Assembly (NCBI GenBank): GCA_009792885.1
Contig: WMCF01000033.1
Coordinates: 3,103,344-3,167,343, forward strand
DNA length: 64,000 bases
Source of the DNA: Eremophila alpestris peregrina
Taxonomy: Eukaryota; Chordata; Aves; Passeriformes; Alaudidae
Reading direction: 5' to 3'
Shown: in pieces, positions 12,001 through 25,756 of the stretch
Layout: each line of letters opens with the position of its first letter
Numbering within the stretch: the stretch's first letter is position 1
Notes under the pieces: generated by a model
The model's database searches: none
Told to the model about the DNA's origin: nothing
The model's input: the letters and a program-made list of their open reading frames with translations, nothing else
Translations under genes and position numbers: made by a program

Positions 12001-13610
12001 ACAATATTTAGAGAATAAATCAAGTATCTCCCTAGTTTTCTGAATATCTTTACTGAACAGTTCACTTTGGACAGTAATTCAAATTTAGTGTGTATCTGTT
12101 AGGTCTGGAAAATGTTACAAGGGTGAGTTTGCAGAGTATTTTGCCGCACTTACTTTGCCTAACTCTTTATACAAGAAATACAGATTAGCTGTTTTAAATC
12201 TATCTTGGAGTCTACATTTAAAAACATGGTATTTTTTACTTATTCTTCAATGGAAATTCATTTTCATGAATATGATTCACAAAGTTCACTTCAACACAAA
12301 GTACTACAAGAGGTAGAGATCAGAAATAGTGCCACTATCTTCAGCTTTTATACTTCAGAATCACTATTTACGTTTATGAAAGAGAGAAACTCTAAGTTAA
12401 ATCTCCTATAGTGACATTTTAGCATCTTTTTTAATAAGTATGTAAGTCTGCAGCCTGGTAAAAACATTATTATGTGCATCATCCAATAAAGGATCATTAT
12501 GTTGTAATCCTGTTTGGTCGAGCATATAGCAATCCCATGCAAGAAAAAAGGCCCTTGATTTTCAAGGGATCACAAAATATTGGTTTGTTTATATGAAGTA
12601 CTTTTACTTCCACAAAGGATGAACATTGAATTGATGTGTGGATTCATTTACTCTATCAAGTTTACTTCTGAGCATACCTGCATTATGGCAGCATTTGACC
12701 CTCCAGCTAAAAGATTAACAATTAGACTGATTGCTGAGCTGCCTATATGGACTACTTAATCTTCCTACTCCAAATGTCCAGCCCAGACTGTAACTGTAAA
12801 TAAACAAAGATATGGAGCAGGAGCAAGGGCACAATGTTTTACTGCTTCTGAGTTTCAGGCCTGAGTTGGAAAGACCATTAACTTGATCCAGATTTTTAAA
12901 TGGAGCTGTGTCCTTCCATCCCAATCAACCTCAGCAAAGAATGTCTTCAGACAAATGTTGTCTCAGCATTCATTAGGACTTAGGCAAAGATAAACAGACT
13001 CATTTTTTCCCAGCTGTTCTGTAATAGAGAAATGACAATAAAGTATTTTCATAGCTCTGAGGTAGAAGCAAGAACAACTACTGAAACTGTACTCACACCA
13101 CTCAGATCACAAAGGCAGAATTCATTTGAAAGGAAAGACAAGCTCATTTTTAAATATTCACCTTTCTATGGCAGAATCATGCCCAAATGTTATTGTATAT
13201 AAGTTTGCTTGCTTAGGTTTTCCATTCAACAGTGATATTTCCTTTCAACACCTTTTTTACATTAATAAAGAAGCTTACATTTTTTTCTGAGTTAGTTTTT
13301 ATTGTAACCCATTGATTTAATTCCTCAAGTATGTTTTTAACCCTTAAACTCGTTTTGCAAGGAGTTTTTTTAAGTATTTAACCTTTGGTTTTAGTTAGTT
13401 ACGCTTTTGCAACTAAATCACACTTGAATACTTGTGCAGCAAATATCTCTGAGGATGTGAAAATGTCAGACCTTTAGAGCTGGGGAGAAGGCAACCTACT
13501 TGTGATCATCTTCTGAGTGAATCATTTTATGAGCTCACCTAAACTATGCTACAGAACTTAAAGTTATGATTTTAACTGAAGATTAGGTTAACACACAAAG
13601 AGATACTTAC
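9035..13610 (-). other. intron between exons F and G (4.6 kb, phase 1)
   Basis: The intron runs from donor GTAAGT to acceptor tattttcag. It holds a plus-strand CR1 fragment (10165-10560) and otherwise AT-rich DNA in which I see no exon or RNA gene. Confidence 0.75.
10165..10560 (+). mobile_element. CR1 LINE 3' fragment
   Basis: The plus strand follows the order of the CR1 3' end. CTGAGGGAGTTGGGACTGTT and a CAGACTAGAG phrase come first, then a degraded middle with an A-rich insertion near 10370. After this come TTGAAGGCATTCAAAACCTGG and GTTGAATTAGATGATG. It closes with CCCACCTCAACCCTTCTGTGAT, matching the usual TTCTGTGATTCTATG tail. It is inserted opposite to the host gene. It has no intact open frame. 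Confidence 0.8.
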
Positions 13611-13739
13611 TGCAGTCAGCTTCATCTGATAGGTCTTCACAGTCTGGTTTATAGTCACAGACGAACTGAGACTCTATGCAATTCTTATTCCCACAAACAA
13701 AATCAGTGAGGGCAGGACATTCCCTGGGATTCTCTCCAA
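13611..13739 (-). CDS. MALRD1: MALRD1 exon F: single LDLa module
   Basis: This 129-nt exon has symmetric 1-1 phases, with acceptor ttggtttcag and donor GCA|GTAAGT, and encodes about 43 residues. It is a textbook LDLa repeat. Its six cysteines run through CPALTDFVCGNKNC and then VCDYKPDCEDLSDEADC, and its calcium-binding acidic cluster is D-C-E-D-L-S-D-E. A glutamate stands where many LDLa repeats have glycine before the D-x-S-D-E motif. In contrast to the LDLa of exon C, the module has its own exon, which could be skipped without a frame change. The exon is too short for an open reading frame longer than about 60 codons, so it is easily missed. It joins exon E through an Ile codon and exon G through a Ser codon. 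Confidence 0.95.
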
Positions 13740-15294
13740 CTGAAACCAAGAGGACACTTAAATCAATATTGCAATTAAATCAAAGGATGCTTTTTAAAAT
13801 TTGTTAGCTATTATACATTATGGCTTTAGCGTTTTTTCACTGCTTCCAACAGATGTTATTTGGTCTCTCTCTTTTAATGTTGCATCATATATTTCTAGAC
13901 TACTGTATTTGCCTTGCCCAAAGCTTCAAAGGTAGGATGTTTTGGCTGGAAGAAAACTCAATTCAGCATCAACATAACTGTTTCCCCAGTGTATTTGTAG
14001 TGGACATTCTATAGAAGAGGGTTCTGTGAGCTGTTTAAAAGTAGACAGGCAAAAGGCTTTATTGTGCTCATAATTACATTGTTTTGGAAATTACGTTTTA
14101 AACTGAGAAAAATTACTGTTATAAACATTTGCATAATAAATAAACTTTTAGAGCCCTTATAAGCCATTCAACCCTGTTTTGAAGAGTTTAGACAAACTGC
14201 TGCTCTAAATGTGTGAACTGCCAAGAAATTTCCCTTAGGGTATTTAAATACAGATCTGTTTTACAACAATTTGTGTTCATCTCTGAAGGTGAGGGAAAAT
14301 CATCACATAAAACGAGAGTAACTTAGTAACTCACACTCAAAACATTAGGTTCAAATCCAGAGTACTGAGATTCAGCCATCCCTGGACTGTAAAACTATAA
14401 AGGAACTTACATAAGTTTTTTTTATACTTCAGTGCACTGTGTGCATAATTTCAGCCAACAGTAATTGAAACTGTTCTGATAACCCCAAATGCAACACTTC
14501 AAAAGCACCCTGATGACCTTAGATTACCTTTCAGCCTAGAGCTTCAAGTTCTGCAAAAAGATATTTAGGAGAATTTATTTTGACTGTATTCACTGTAATG
14601 TGTTTCATTTTTTTCCTTTAAACATGACTAAAATGTGGCATGTTGTTAAACACAGTCTGATCAGAACACTATGATATTTGCCTTTGTTCAGGCCCATATT
14701 TCCAGTGGAGTTGTTATTGTTATCAGGGTATTAATCTCCTCAAATAGTGGTACTTACTGAATTTTACAGACTGAGGAACTGCATTTTCATTGAAGCAGAA
14801 TAAAAACATTTGTTTTAGTTTCAACATGTACTCAAAGTAATGCTAAATAGAGTGACAATACAGCATTAAAATGTAATCCACATATTTCAAAAGTACAAAA
14901 AAGAAGAAAAAATCTCTAACATTGGTTATTTGCAGAACCTCAATACTTAAATTTTCAGCTTTGAAATACAGAAGCCCCTGTGCACTGACATACACACACA
15001 AAAAACTCTTTCCAAATTGATGTCTGTCTCATTTTTTTGTATTTTAATTTTTCACTGTCAGTTTGATCCGATTAGTGTCAGGGGATCCACACCACAAACA
15101 AATTGGCATGAAGGCCTTAAATCCATGAAAAGCTATGGCTGCTTTTTACAGACAATCCATGTGGCAGGGAGCCATTAGCGGAGGAGTCAGCTCCTGAGAA
15201 AAAATATTGACTGAGGCATTTTTGATGGTTAAAGCAGTTTTCATGCCTCTCCAAAATGATTGAAGGTTCCACCAAAAATTCATTAGTATGCCTC

Positions 15295-15600
15295 ATCCTA
15301 AATTCTGGAAAGCCACATAACTGAGGTTGGCAGAGTCCCCTCTAGTCCAACCCACTGCTCCAGCCACCTCAAGTACGGCAGGCTGTGAGGGACCATGTCC
15401 AGCTGGGTTTTGGATTTTATCAATGGATGGAGACTCAACAGCCTCTTTGGACACCCACTTGTGCTGGGTGATCCTCACAGTGAAGTGGTTTATTGTGTTC
15501 ACATGAAATTTCCTGGTTTTTGAATTTGTGCCCATTGCATCTGTCAGTAGGCAGTTTTGAGAAGAGTCTAAAGGCCTTATCTCCACTCCCTCCTCTGCAC
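15295..15600 (-). mobile_element. CR1-like LINE 3' fragment
   Basis: On the plus strand the order is: a TCTAGTCCAACCCACTGCTCC phrase (mid-element), then TGTCCAGCTGGGTTTTGGA, then a GGATGGAGACTCAACAGCCTC phrase, then GTGCCCATTGCATCTGTCA. This is the reverse complement of an avian CR1 3' region, so the element runs on the minus strand. It is 5'-truncated and diverged. Boundaries and subfamily are approximate. Confidence 0.7.
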
Positions 15601-18600
15601 TGGAAATGATGCACTGGAAAATTAAACTACTTCCTTAAGTAATTCAATGGCTTAAATAATGACAGAAATTAGATAATTGCAGATCCATTAGCATACAGTA
15701 ATTTTCACTACATGTGAAAGTGGTACATTATCACCATACAGGGGAGTGACTTTTGAAAATCCATGGCTTTGTGACTGCTCATATTCCACACTATTATCTA
15801 GACAGAGCAATATCATTTATATTTAGCACTTAATTATAGTTGTTCTCTTTTTAAAAAAACAAGGAACTTTATAGTACTTCAAACATACCATAAACCAGCA
15901 TTTAATAATGTTATTAATCTCTTTGGTTATCCTAAAATAAAACATGTGATTCCAACACAGACATAATGAAAAGTTTTATCTCAACAGGTGTGAATGTCAT
16001 AAACAAAAATTTACATATCTATGAATTTTATCTTCTTGGTGTAAGACATTTTATGTAATTTTTAGGTATATCAGGTGACTTTTATGATAATGATAGTTTT
16101 TCTGTTATAGTCTTTGGCAGAGAGAAATAAAATCTTTCAAATCAACATAGTGACATTAGCATTGCACAGTGTAACCAAATATTCTAATCTCTATTTGGAA
16201 TTGCAGCATAAAAAAACCAATCCATTCCTTTTCAAAAAAAAACCATTATATGGAGCAAAAATATCACCCCAAGCCAAAATAAAATAATATAGAATACAAA
16301 ACACAGGCACAGATAAGAACTGAATAGCTTATGATAACAACCAACCTTTAAATCAGCATAGAAATAACTAACTAGATTATTAAGAACCAGTGGAGTAATT
16401 AAATCATTTATCTTCTCATAGGTCAAAGTTATCTGCCAGCAGCACATATACCCTTATAAATCATTTCCCCCCCTTACATTAAATACTTGGGGATTAGATT
16501 TTTATAAATTAACAAACAAACAAAACCAAACTATTGTTATGGTATGGGAAAAGTATAGTGTTAATTGTGCCCATTTATTTGATTTTCCCCTCAGAATTGC
16601 AGGTTTTCCAAAAAGCCAGGACATGACAAGAAACTAGCACAAGACATACTTTAGATGGAGTAGTAGCTAATGACTGCATGTTATGCAAATCCCTTTACCA
16701 AATGAAATGGCAGTACTTGAAAAGGAAAAAGCATATTCAGGATTTCACTTTTCAATAAGTGCAAGTTAGTATTGATGCAGCAAAGAGCCATATAATCTTG
16801 TAAGTAGTTTTTAAGAGGCCAATAGAGCTGGCTTGGCTTCTGGATCACTAAACCCTACAAAATAAGCATATTAATTATGGTTGCCACTGAACTTGCATTT
16901 ACATACACTTGTTTTCCTTTCTACATATTTTGTTCTGGACAATTCAATTCTCAGATTACAAGCAAAGATCTTCCCTAGTAAGGATTCCTGTGTGTGTTTG
17001 TATCCACGTAGAAAGCACACAAGACCCAGGTGCACATCATGCAAACCACAAATAAAATAAAATTGTGACTCTGTTGTGGTTAAGCACAAGCTGCAGCTAT
17101 ATTTATTTTATACTCATGTCCAGTATATGTTATCTATGGAAGACTAACCCATATAATGGACAAAGAATTTATAGGCATGACAAGATTCATTTGGAGATAG
17201 CTGATAAATAAGACATTATTATCTGAGATTTTTTTTCCCCCAATTACCAGGAAAGGCCTAACTATGAACAATCTCACAAAACTATTCTTATTTCCTTTAA
17301 TTTTGCAAATAGAGGACAGCAGCAGGTCAGTGAGAGTGACTATTTCTCTGAGTACAAGAGCTTACTTGTACCAATGCTTTGTAAGATGTAAATGTTCCTG
17401 TGATATCCATTACATCTAAAATCACAGAAAGAACCAGACGTGTCAAATATCAATCCTATAAGTTATAGATCTTTGTTGTTTAAAACAAAATGGTTAAGGC
17501 CAAAAATATTTCAGTTTAATAGATAACACTAAATATCACAGATTTGGTGACACAGAGTAAATGGTTTAAAAACTTATCATGGAAGAAGTGATTAGAAGGA
17601 AGAAATGCTCTTGTATTACACTAAAGACATAAGTTTTCAGAGGTTGTATTTGGCCAATGCTTTGTGTTTTTGAAAGTTGTAAGGTGAATCCCAAATTATT
17701 ATGGTTCCTAAAGGCTGTAGTGAATAAGAGTTTGAGCTGTTTTGGGAAGCAGGGTACCTCAAGTTAAAATGCACTGAGCCCCTGTTCAGCAAGAATCTCG
17801 TTTCTGCTCTTAAAGAGAAACACAGGCACTCAGTAGTACAACACATCCATGTCAGCAGTATGAAATGAAACATAGCATACAATGCAGATTCAATTGAAAT
17901 GAGCCTTTTTTCCTACTATTTGCCTTTTTAGAAATTACAGTCCTTCCTGAGTAGAAATGTTTTCAAATTAAAGTTGAAAATTCACCTCTTTCTATTTTTT
18001 GTTGTTTAAATTGTGTTATTTAGTGGAAGTACTTAAACCACTTCTCTCCCCTCTTTCGCAACACTTGAGAAATAGGAATAATCCAAGATTAAAAAAAAAA
18101 AATCTTGTTGAAAATATTATTCAATTAAAGGAAATTTAATTTGCAAGTTTTACCCTTTGTTTAAATTGGAATTTATGAAATACACACTCCCAGAAGGTTT
18201 CAGTACTCAGCTGTGCTCTGAGATTCAGAAATGATGAAATACAATTTTCATCAAGTTTTTCATTTCCTTATCTCAATTGCTCAGTACTCTTTTCTGCATG
18301 ACTTTTTATAGAACATTAGAATTGTATTAGCCAACTCATCAATAATGCTTCTCTCCATAGATGACCTTGGAAATCTATTGCAAGGAAAACTAGATGAAAA
18401 GTTTCTGTTCAAGCAAGCTAGATATAATTTCAAATAAGGATCTTCTATAATTTTAAAACCATAGAGAATTCTCCTCATGGAATGTATCACTCAAAAGGCC
18501 AGATTTAATTCAAAGATGTTTTGACTCCGACATAAACAGCAGGTCCAACAAATTACATTGACTCTTAGGGGAGACCCTGACCTGAAGATACAAAATTCTG

Positions 18601-19456
18601 CCAAAGGACTTCTCAAAGCTGTTCAAAGCAAGCAGTACTGTGCCTAAGGCCCACAATCACCTGAAAGAATAAAAAACTTATTCCTAGTTCTGGAAATGCA
18701 GAACTGGCTGTGGCTCAAGCAATACAAAAGATAAGAAAATTCCCTTTATCTTCTAGTACTGATATCATGGAGTATATAAATCCACAGGAGACAAGGACAG
18801 AGGCTTTTCTATTTGATAAAGACTGAAAGACCAGCTTTGGCACACAGTGTATCAGCAGGATAAGGATCTCAGAGTACTCATATAGGGATCTACCATACTT
18901 TGTTTAATACCAAAGGACACACGAGGGAGGAGCACTGAGGACTGATCAATGAGGGTCTGGTTGTTCTAGGCTTTATCTCTTTGGAATCTGCAAGTGGTAA
19001 AAGAAGGGGAGAAGTGAAAATAAAGCAGAAATAATGGAATGCTCCTGCAGAAAATCCTATTTCCCAGTAATTATGAACATGTTCAACCGCATAAAAGTAT
19101 ATCCTGAAACAATTTGACATGAGAACTCTACTTCTTGGCCTTTTTCCCCTCCCTGTATGTCCTCTATCCTAATTCCAATGTAGAGTTACATAGCACATCA
19201 GAAAGTTCAGATGAATAGATTATTTTTAGAGCTTTTTGATTATATCTACACTAAAAGTGACTGTCAAACTATTGCTTCCACTATGATGCAGAATCAATCA
19301 AAACAACTCAATCACAGCAGTCTCCAGTTCTCACAGATATCTTAGAAGCATTTCATATTATTTTTTTTAACACAGACTTATCCTAATGTGGCCCACAGGG
19401 GTTGTTGTGACAGACCAATGGAGTAGAGCACATAGTGCAACCTGCAGTTATCTGCA

Positions 19457-19478
19457 AGAGCACTCAGCTGAGTGCTCT
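19457..19478. repeat. 22-bp perfect palindrome
   Basis: The half-site AGAGCACTCAG (19457-19467) is followed immediately by its exact reverse complement (19468-19478) with no spacer. A shorter outer inverted pair, TCTGCA (19451-19456) and TGCAGA (19488-19493), flanks it. It could extrude as a cruciform or bind a dimeric protein. No function is known. Confidence 0.7.
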
Positions 19479-22400
19479 CCCTGTCTCTGCAGAATGGCTG
19501 TTGGATGTGAAATTCATCTTGGGTGCCACCTTGCACAGAGGTCTATGATGGGTTACGTGCAGTTTGACTGTACTGGAAGGGTGCCTACTTTCTAGAGTTG
19601 TTTTACATGAAAATGAATTCACAGGCTGGGACAGGGGTCATTCTTCTAGTACCATCTTTACAGACAAAGATTGTAAGTTTAAAAAAAAGATAGAAAGTCC
19701 ATTCACCTCTACCCTGTATATTTTAGTAGCCATAAAAAGCCTTCCCTTGTGGCCCATTTGAAACAGGTGGAGTAAAGAAAATCTACCACTGGATATGAAG
19801 AGTTAGCAATATGTGAAGTAAGGGATAGAAGGGATATCCTCTGAAAGGCATTTGTGGCTCATCTTCACCTTGCCAAAAGGGAGATGATTTCTTGTCTAGA
19901 ACCAAATTGTGCATATCTGCACCCTCTGCTGAGTGTAAAGAGATCTGAGTTCAGTAAAATTTCCCTCAAATGATGAAGTACGTTTGTGTTAACGCATGTG
20001 ACACAAAGCCAAATTAGGCTAAAGCTAACAAAACTTCCAGACTTCTCAAATGAGCTTTCTTTCTCTGTAATGAAGAAGACTCAATATGACAAAGAAAATT
20101 TTAAATTGATAGCTCACAATGAAGTCAAAGAATAATTTCCTTGTAAAGGCAAAATGCAAATATTAGACTAACAATTAAGAATTTAATCATTGATATCAGC
20201 CCATTTACTGAGAAGTTTTAGTCAGGTCATGTGATTCCAGTGCCTCATGTCAGGATACCCTGACACTGACCTATTTATAAAAACAAGTGAAAGACATCAT
20301 AAATCATTAAAATATTTGAAGGGAGAAAAAAAAAGAGAATTAAAAAACCAGGCATAAATTCTGTCTGAACATCAGTGAATATCCTTAGTGACTAATTTAG
20401 GTTTGGCAGCTTCCACTGTCTGAATTCCCTTCCCTCTCACTTCAGGGCCAGATTTGTACTGAATACTTCTATTATCAGAGCTTAAACTTCTCTAAAGTGT
20501 TTGAGAAGAAGGAACTAAATTCTCCACTAAATATAAAGCCTTGCATGATACATTGGTGAGGATTCAAAGGAAACACTGGCTTGTTTTAAAAATGAAAAAG
20601 CTGGCCTACATACAAAAACACTAGGATGTTTTAGTTATTGTCTCTCTGATCTGCAAAGCGAGGATGGAATTCTAATGAGAAAGGATTTTTCTGCTGAGAC
20701 TTTCAAAGCTTCTTGTTTATGAGAGCATGGAAGTAAAGCTGTTCAAAGGATTTTAGTACCTTCACCTATGGTTTTTGCAATAAAGGTGAGGAGGAATACA
20801 AATATAGGAGGGGAAGGGGAAATAAAAAGTTTACTGCCAGGAAAACAAGCTTTATTATATTTTAAGAAAAATTTATGTCCAGCTCAGTTTGGTGATTTTC
20901 TATTAATAGATTGTGGAATTTTTACTTTTCTTTCTTTTAAAAACTAAATAATTATAACATCAGAAGATAAGATTGTGGGGTCTGATTCCAAACAGCCCAC
21001 TGACAAACATCACTAGAGCTATAAAGGTCCTGTCTTATTCCTGGATTTCTATGGCACTGAATTCCCAGACTGTGAAAGATTATATAAATCAACTAAATAT
21101 CAAGTGTTAAAAATTACCTTCAAATTTTGATTCAGTTATGATTCTCTTATTTTCATTTATCTTCCCTTGTTCATTTTTCAGGTGGTGCCCTGGGTGCCAA
21201 ACTCAGTATGCATGATGTGGCTGAGTCATGTACACATCCATGCTTATACTCACTGTGGTGTATCTGAGAGTACAAAATTCCTTTTCTTTAAAATTATAGA
21301 TGCACTAAAATCAGACTTCTGGTAACAGCATGCCTGAGAAATTGTGCTCTTGATTCCCTATTATATGACAGTGAGCCATCAGCTGGGAAAGCAGATCAAT
21401 AATGCTTGAAGTGCTCCTTAATGAGAGCAGACCACGTTATCATGAAGTTAAATGTCCTAAGTGTGAAAAATAAATTTATCATTAGGGATTATTCTGCATG
21501 ACCCTCATAAATATTTTACCTTTTTATTAAGGTAAATGGAGACATTAAATGGAGACCTTTTTTTGCAGCCTTCAAATAACCTAATGCATGGCCAAGGCTG
21601 TTATTAAAAAGCACAAGAAATTATGACAGTAAACTCCATTCAGGTTACATACTCTCAATAAAGTTGTATGAAGAATTATTGTATAAGAAGTTGCAAAAAA
21701 GTATCAATATATTTGTTTATTTAAGAACAATTTTTTCTAGATGTGATGTAATGTCACTATTTTTCATATTTTTTAATTTAACCTCTAAAATAAAATGTAT
21801 CAGATTTGGAATTTAACCTATTTTTGTTAACCACAACATTGGTACACCCTCTCAAAACCAACTGATAAGACTCTTTTTTATCTTTGTTTTATTCTATCTT
21901 TGACAATATTTCCTAGAGCTCACATTTCCAATAAACCAACAGTTTCTTCTTGCTCCTCACTTCCATACAAATTAGTGAGACCTGAGGAAAATGAGCCTTG
22001 AAGGAAAGGGCCTCAGAATATCAGATCATAATAAATAATTTGTGGTATTCTATAATATTCTATGATATAGAAGCTGTTGACAAATTAATTTTTTATTGGA
22101 AATAGTGAAAAGAATCTCTGTAACCAGTTGAAAATCCTCATATGAACTAATCACAGCTACATAAGTGAAGAGCAAAGAATCCACCTCAGTGCAGATACTC
22201 TTATGATGTGTACAGCTTATAACACACTACATGGAAGCAAGCTGAAGGAGAATACATGTAAAATAAAAGAAGTATTTAGATCTGTTAAACAATGATATAA
22301 CAATTGAATATTACCATTCAGGAAACATATCTAATATTCACATGTGAAAATATCACATGAGCTGCCTCTCTCTTGCCCTTTCACTGTCTCGAGTTCGTAA

Positions 22401-25063
22401 TTTCTGCAAAGAGGCAATTATTTTATTGTGTTGACTGTAAACCATGTTCCAGGAATACCATTCAGAGGCTCCCAAAAGGACAGTCTGTGAGGAGGAGGCT
22501 ATCCCAAAATATTTGAAAGCTCCAGAATGGCTCTTACATTCGTTTTCACCATTAAATGCTGTCTGCTGAGAAGCAGCTTAATATTCAATTATTTTCCCCA
22601 TGCAATTTAGAGCATTCTCATTTCAACTCCATTCTGTTTATTTTAAACCTGTTTTCAAGTTTTAATTATTTTCAATCTCCAAGTTTTTCCTGTGCATGCT
22701 ATATTCCACTTTTTATGTAATTGACACACTCAGAATATCCATAATATGTAAGATTTTAATAAGACCAAGTAGAAAATACAAATGTGGATTCAGTTGTCCT
22801 AGAGGACCTTGTCATATGTCTAGTCCAGCAATTCTACAGCTACAAACACAGTACATGGGTAAGTGCTGTAAATCAAGGAATTTTTGTTGATCAGAAGCTC
22901 CTGTTCCCCCTCTGCTTTGTATGCTACTCCTCTTTTGGAGTCTGGCCACAGTAAGATTGTGTTTGCTGACTTTTAGCTTTGTTACGACAGACACAATAAA
23001 ACTGTGAACTTTGTGCTGCAAAAAATACAGCCTGTACATGACATGCTTTCTCTATCCTGAATGCCCCAGGCTTGGGTCAGGTGGGAGATGTTATTTTTGA
23101 GAAACCGGCAAAATGTATTTTGCTTCTTTGTTCTACAAAGGTAAAGAATCAATAATAACAAGAATGAGAAAGGTCAGACCAGGCTCCTTCATGTCATCAT
23201 GCCAGCAGGAAGGTCAGCATACCAAAAGTCTTGAGAAAATTAAGCAAGCAGGTATCAACTTGTGGAGTAGAAGGCAAAAAATCATATGCAGAGTGCAGAG
23301 CTGATGTGAAAGGCACTAAAATGATTGCCTTTTAACGCTGGTTTGAGGCTAAGTATCCTCATACAGATCAAAAAACAGGGAGTAGAGGTGGAGTAAGGTG
23401 TGGTGGGGTGTGGGTTGTTTTTCCAGGTTTTGTTTGTTTGTTTTGCTTTTTTTACAGATGTGCATTTTCACAGATGCTCACAGATACAGCTGAAAGCAAA
23501 CAAACGATGGGCCTGTGATCCTGCTGGAAAGCAAAGGCATAAACACATTCCCACAGGACACATACACCTAAACTTTAATGATAACCCTGCTGTACCTCAC
23601 ATACAACAGCAGAGATGCTGCAAGGAATGATTCCCGAGTGTATAAAGACTGTGCCCTATTAGAGTGCAACAGCAGTGACCATGCAAGTGACAGCTCTGTA
23701 AAGGATCAGAATCTTGGGTCTCCAAATTTCCTAAAGCAATCTCTAAAAAATGTGTATTGCATATTGAACTTCAATTGTACATATCAAACTTCTCTGAGAA
23801 AAGCCTCCTCTGAATCATCCATCTTCATAAACCATAATTTTCTGCAAAATACACAGGAATATGACTATGCTGAAGCTGTACATAAAAGTACATGGAGCAC
23901 TTGGTGCAACTGCTTTCCCAACAGAGCTTCTGCCTGAAGCAGTGCTGTAAAACAAATAGTTGCTTTAAAGGAATAAACCAAGTTACTTTCTGAACTGTTT
24001 CACTGCAGAGGTATTTTAATGCAAGGCTTGTAACAAAACACTGTTAACATTCAGATTTGTAGGGTCATAGACTAAAACCAATGTAAATTTCAGCAATCTT
24101 AACATTTTAAGAGATTGAGGATTTGACAGCTTTCCAAATCCTTATTGAAGCAATTTCCTTCCTTGCAATGACAACTCTGGAATATTTCTAGTTATGCTTA
24201 TATGATATCATTTTTCAGGTTATTATATAATATGTGGACTTAAGAGTAAGAATAAATATTTTTACACTGTATTAAGATATGTTGATACCATCTCCATGCA
24301 CTTAACAGAGATATTTGGTTCTTCCTTACAAAAATAATCTCTACTATTTTTATTTGCTGAATATCTTCATGAATCTGACTGTGAAATGAAGTGTCTATTT
24401 TTTTTTCTAGCCCCAAAACAGAACAAAATCCCAGAAATGTGGTTTAACTAGACCCCACTGGTATGAATTAACACATGTGAACACAACTGGCAACAAATTG
24501 CAAGAGAGATCAGCAACCACTTTGTTATTCGAGATGATGGATACTGAATTACCATCTCCTACCAGGGCATCCTTACCTCCCTACCTGTGCTTTATGGAGA
24601 ACAATCATATGCACAGCAATGGGAACCATGAAACACTGAAAAAAGACAAGGGGCTCACTAATGCTAAAGTGCTTTGTAGAGCTTTTAAGAGTACATCTGC
24701 CTTAGAGTTTTATCAAAGTGCTGTTCTGAAGAAGGTCCCAGATTGTAACAAGTCTCCATTCTTTGAATTATACAACAATTTCTGCATCCAAACCCTTCAC
24801 TTTTTAGATGCAATTAGATCAAAAGATGTTCTTCAGAAGTTCATTTTTCATGCTTGAGTTGATGATGGGCTTCCAGCCTATGGCAGGAGATTAAAGCTTG
24901 CTCAAGCAACTACCACAAAACTCATTCAGTGTTGATATGTGGCATCAGCAGTTATCAACTCACTTAACAAACCACTTATGTTGTTTCACACTCCTTCCTA
25001 CAAGATAGAAAGACCACATATTTTCCTGAGAGAAGCCAAGATCTACCTACTCAGTATTTATTT

Positions 25064-25180
25064 TCTTGGGTTTAGGGGTTTCTTTTGTTACTGTTTGTTT
25101 GGTGGTTTGTTGGGGGTTTTTTCGTGGATTTTTTTGGCTGTTGTTGTTGCTGTAGTTGTTCCTGTTCCTGTTGCTTTTGT
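25064..25180. repeat. T/G-rich low-complexity tract
   Basis: The plus strand is composed of TTTG, GGTTTG and TTGTTG units with a GGGGG run, grading into a GTTGTTGTTGCTG stretch. It is one of the recurrent T/G tracts of the window. Confidence 0.65.
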
Positions 25181-25756
25181 TGTTTTTAATAAGGGAAAAT
25201 TTTGTTCCAATTTTAGCTTATGTCCACAGAGATATGAATTAAATAGAGTATTTTGTGAAGGAGTCAAAAGTTTAATTTTGCTGACCTTAACAGTTCAACT
25301 GAACTGGGAAAAAGAATATTGATAAAGGTTCATTTGTAGTTTCCACTTGTTTTTATGGCAAGAGACTTTATACTAAAACACAGGGACCACAGATTTCAAA
25401 TAATATAACCTGACACAATTTATAGGAAATGCTTAAGTTATGAGATACATCACAGACTAAATAACTTACCAGTGAATTAAAGAAGGAAAATTCTTACTCA
25501 AAACAAAACAAATAAAGGAAACAAAACCTTGGTAATTTCTTGGATTTATCTTCCATAATTTAATGTGAGAACACCACATGAATGTATGTGCAGAGAAGAA
25601 TAATAAAGTTACAGGAGCATAAACAATTTATTAATAACTGATTTTATGAGCAGTGAAATTATGATGAGAACAGTAATTTATGATGTACTTAAAAACAAAC
25701 AAGAATCTCCTTCACCTCATGTAGCACCCATCTAGAAACTCTCCTCTTGAACTTAC

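Larger units (their letters stand above)
13740..25756 (-). other. intron between exons E and F (12.0 kb, phase 1)
   Basis: The intron contains a CR1 fragment (15295-15600), a 22-bp perfect palindrome (19457-19478), a 15-bp match to the edge of the solo LTR (18522-18536) and T/G-rich tracts (23397-23455 and 25064-25180). The longer open frames at 23578-23937 and 24477-24857 on plus have no recognisable domain and look accidental. I saw no further exon. Confidence 0.75.

Noticed and set aside
24477..24857. 126-codon plus-strand open frame
   Set aside because: It has no recognisable motif, no splice context and ordinary AT-rich intron composition, so it is probably chance.
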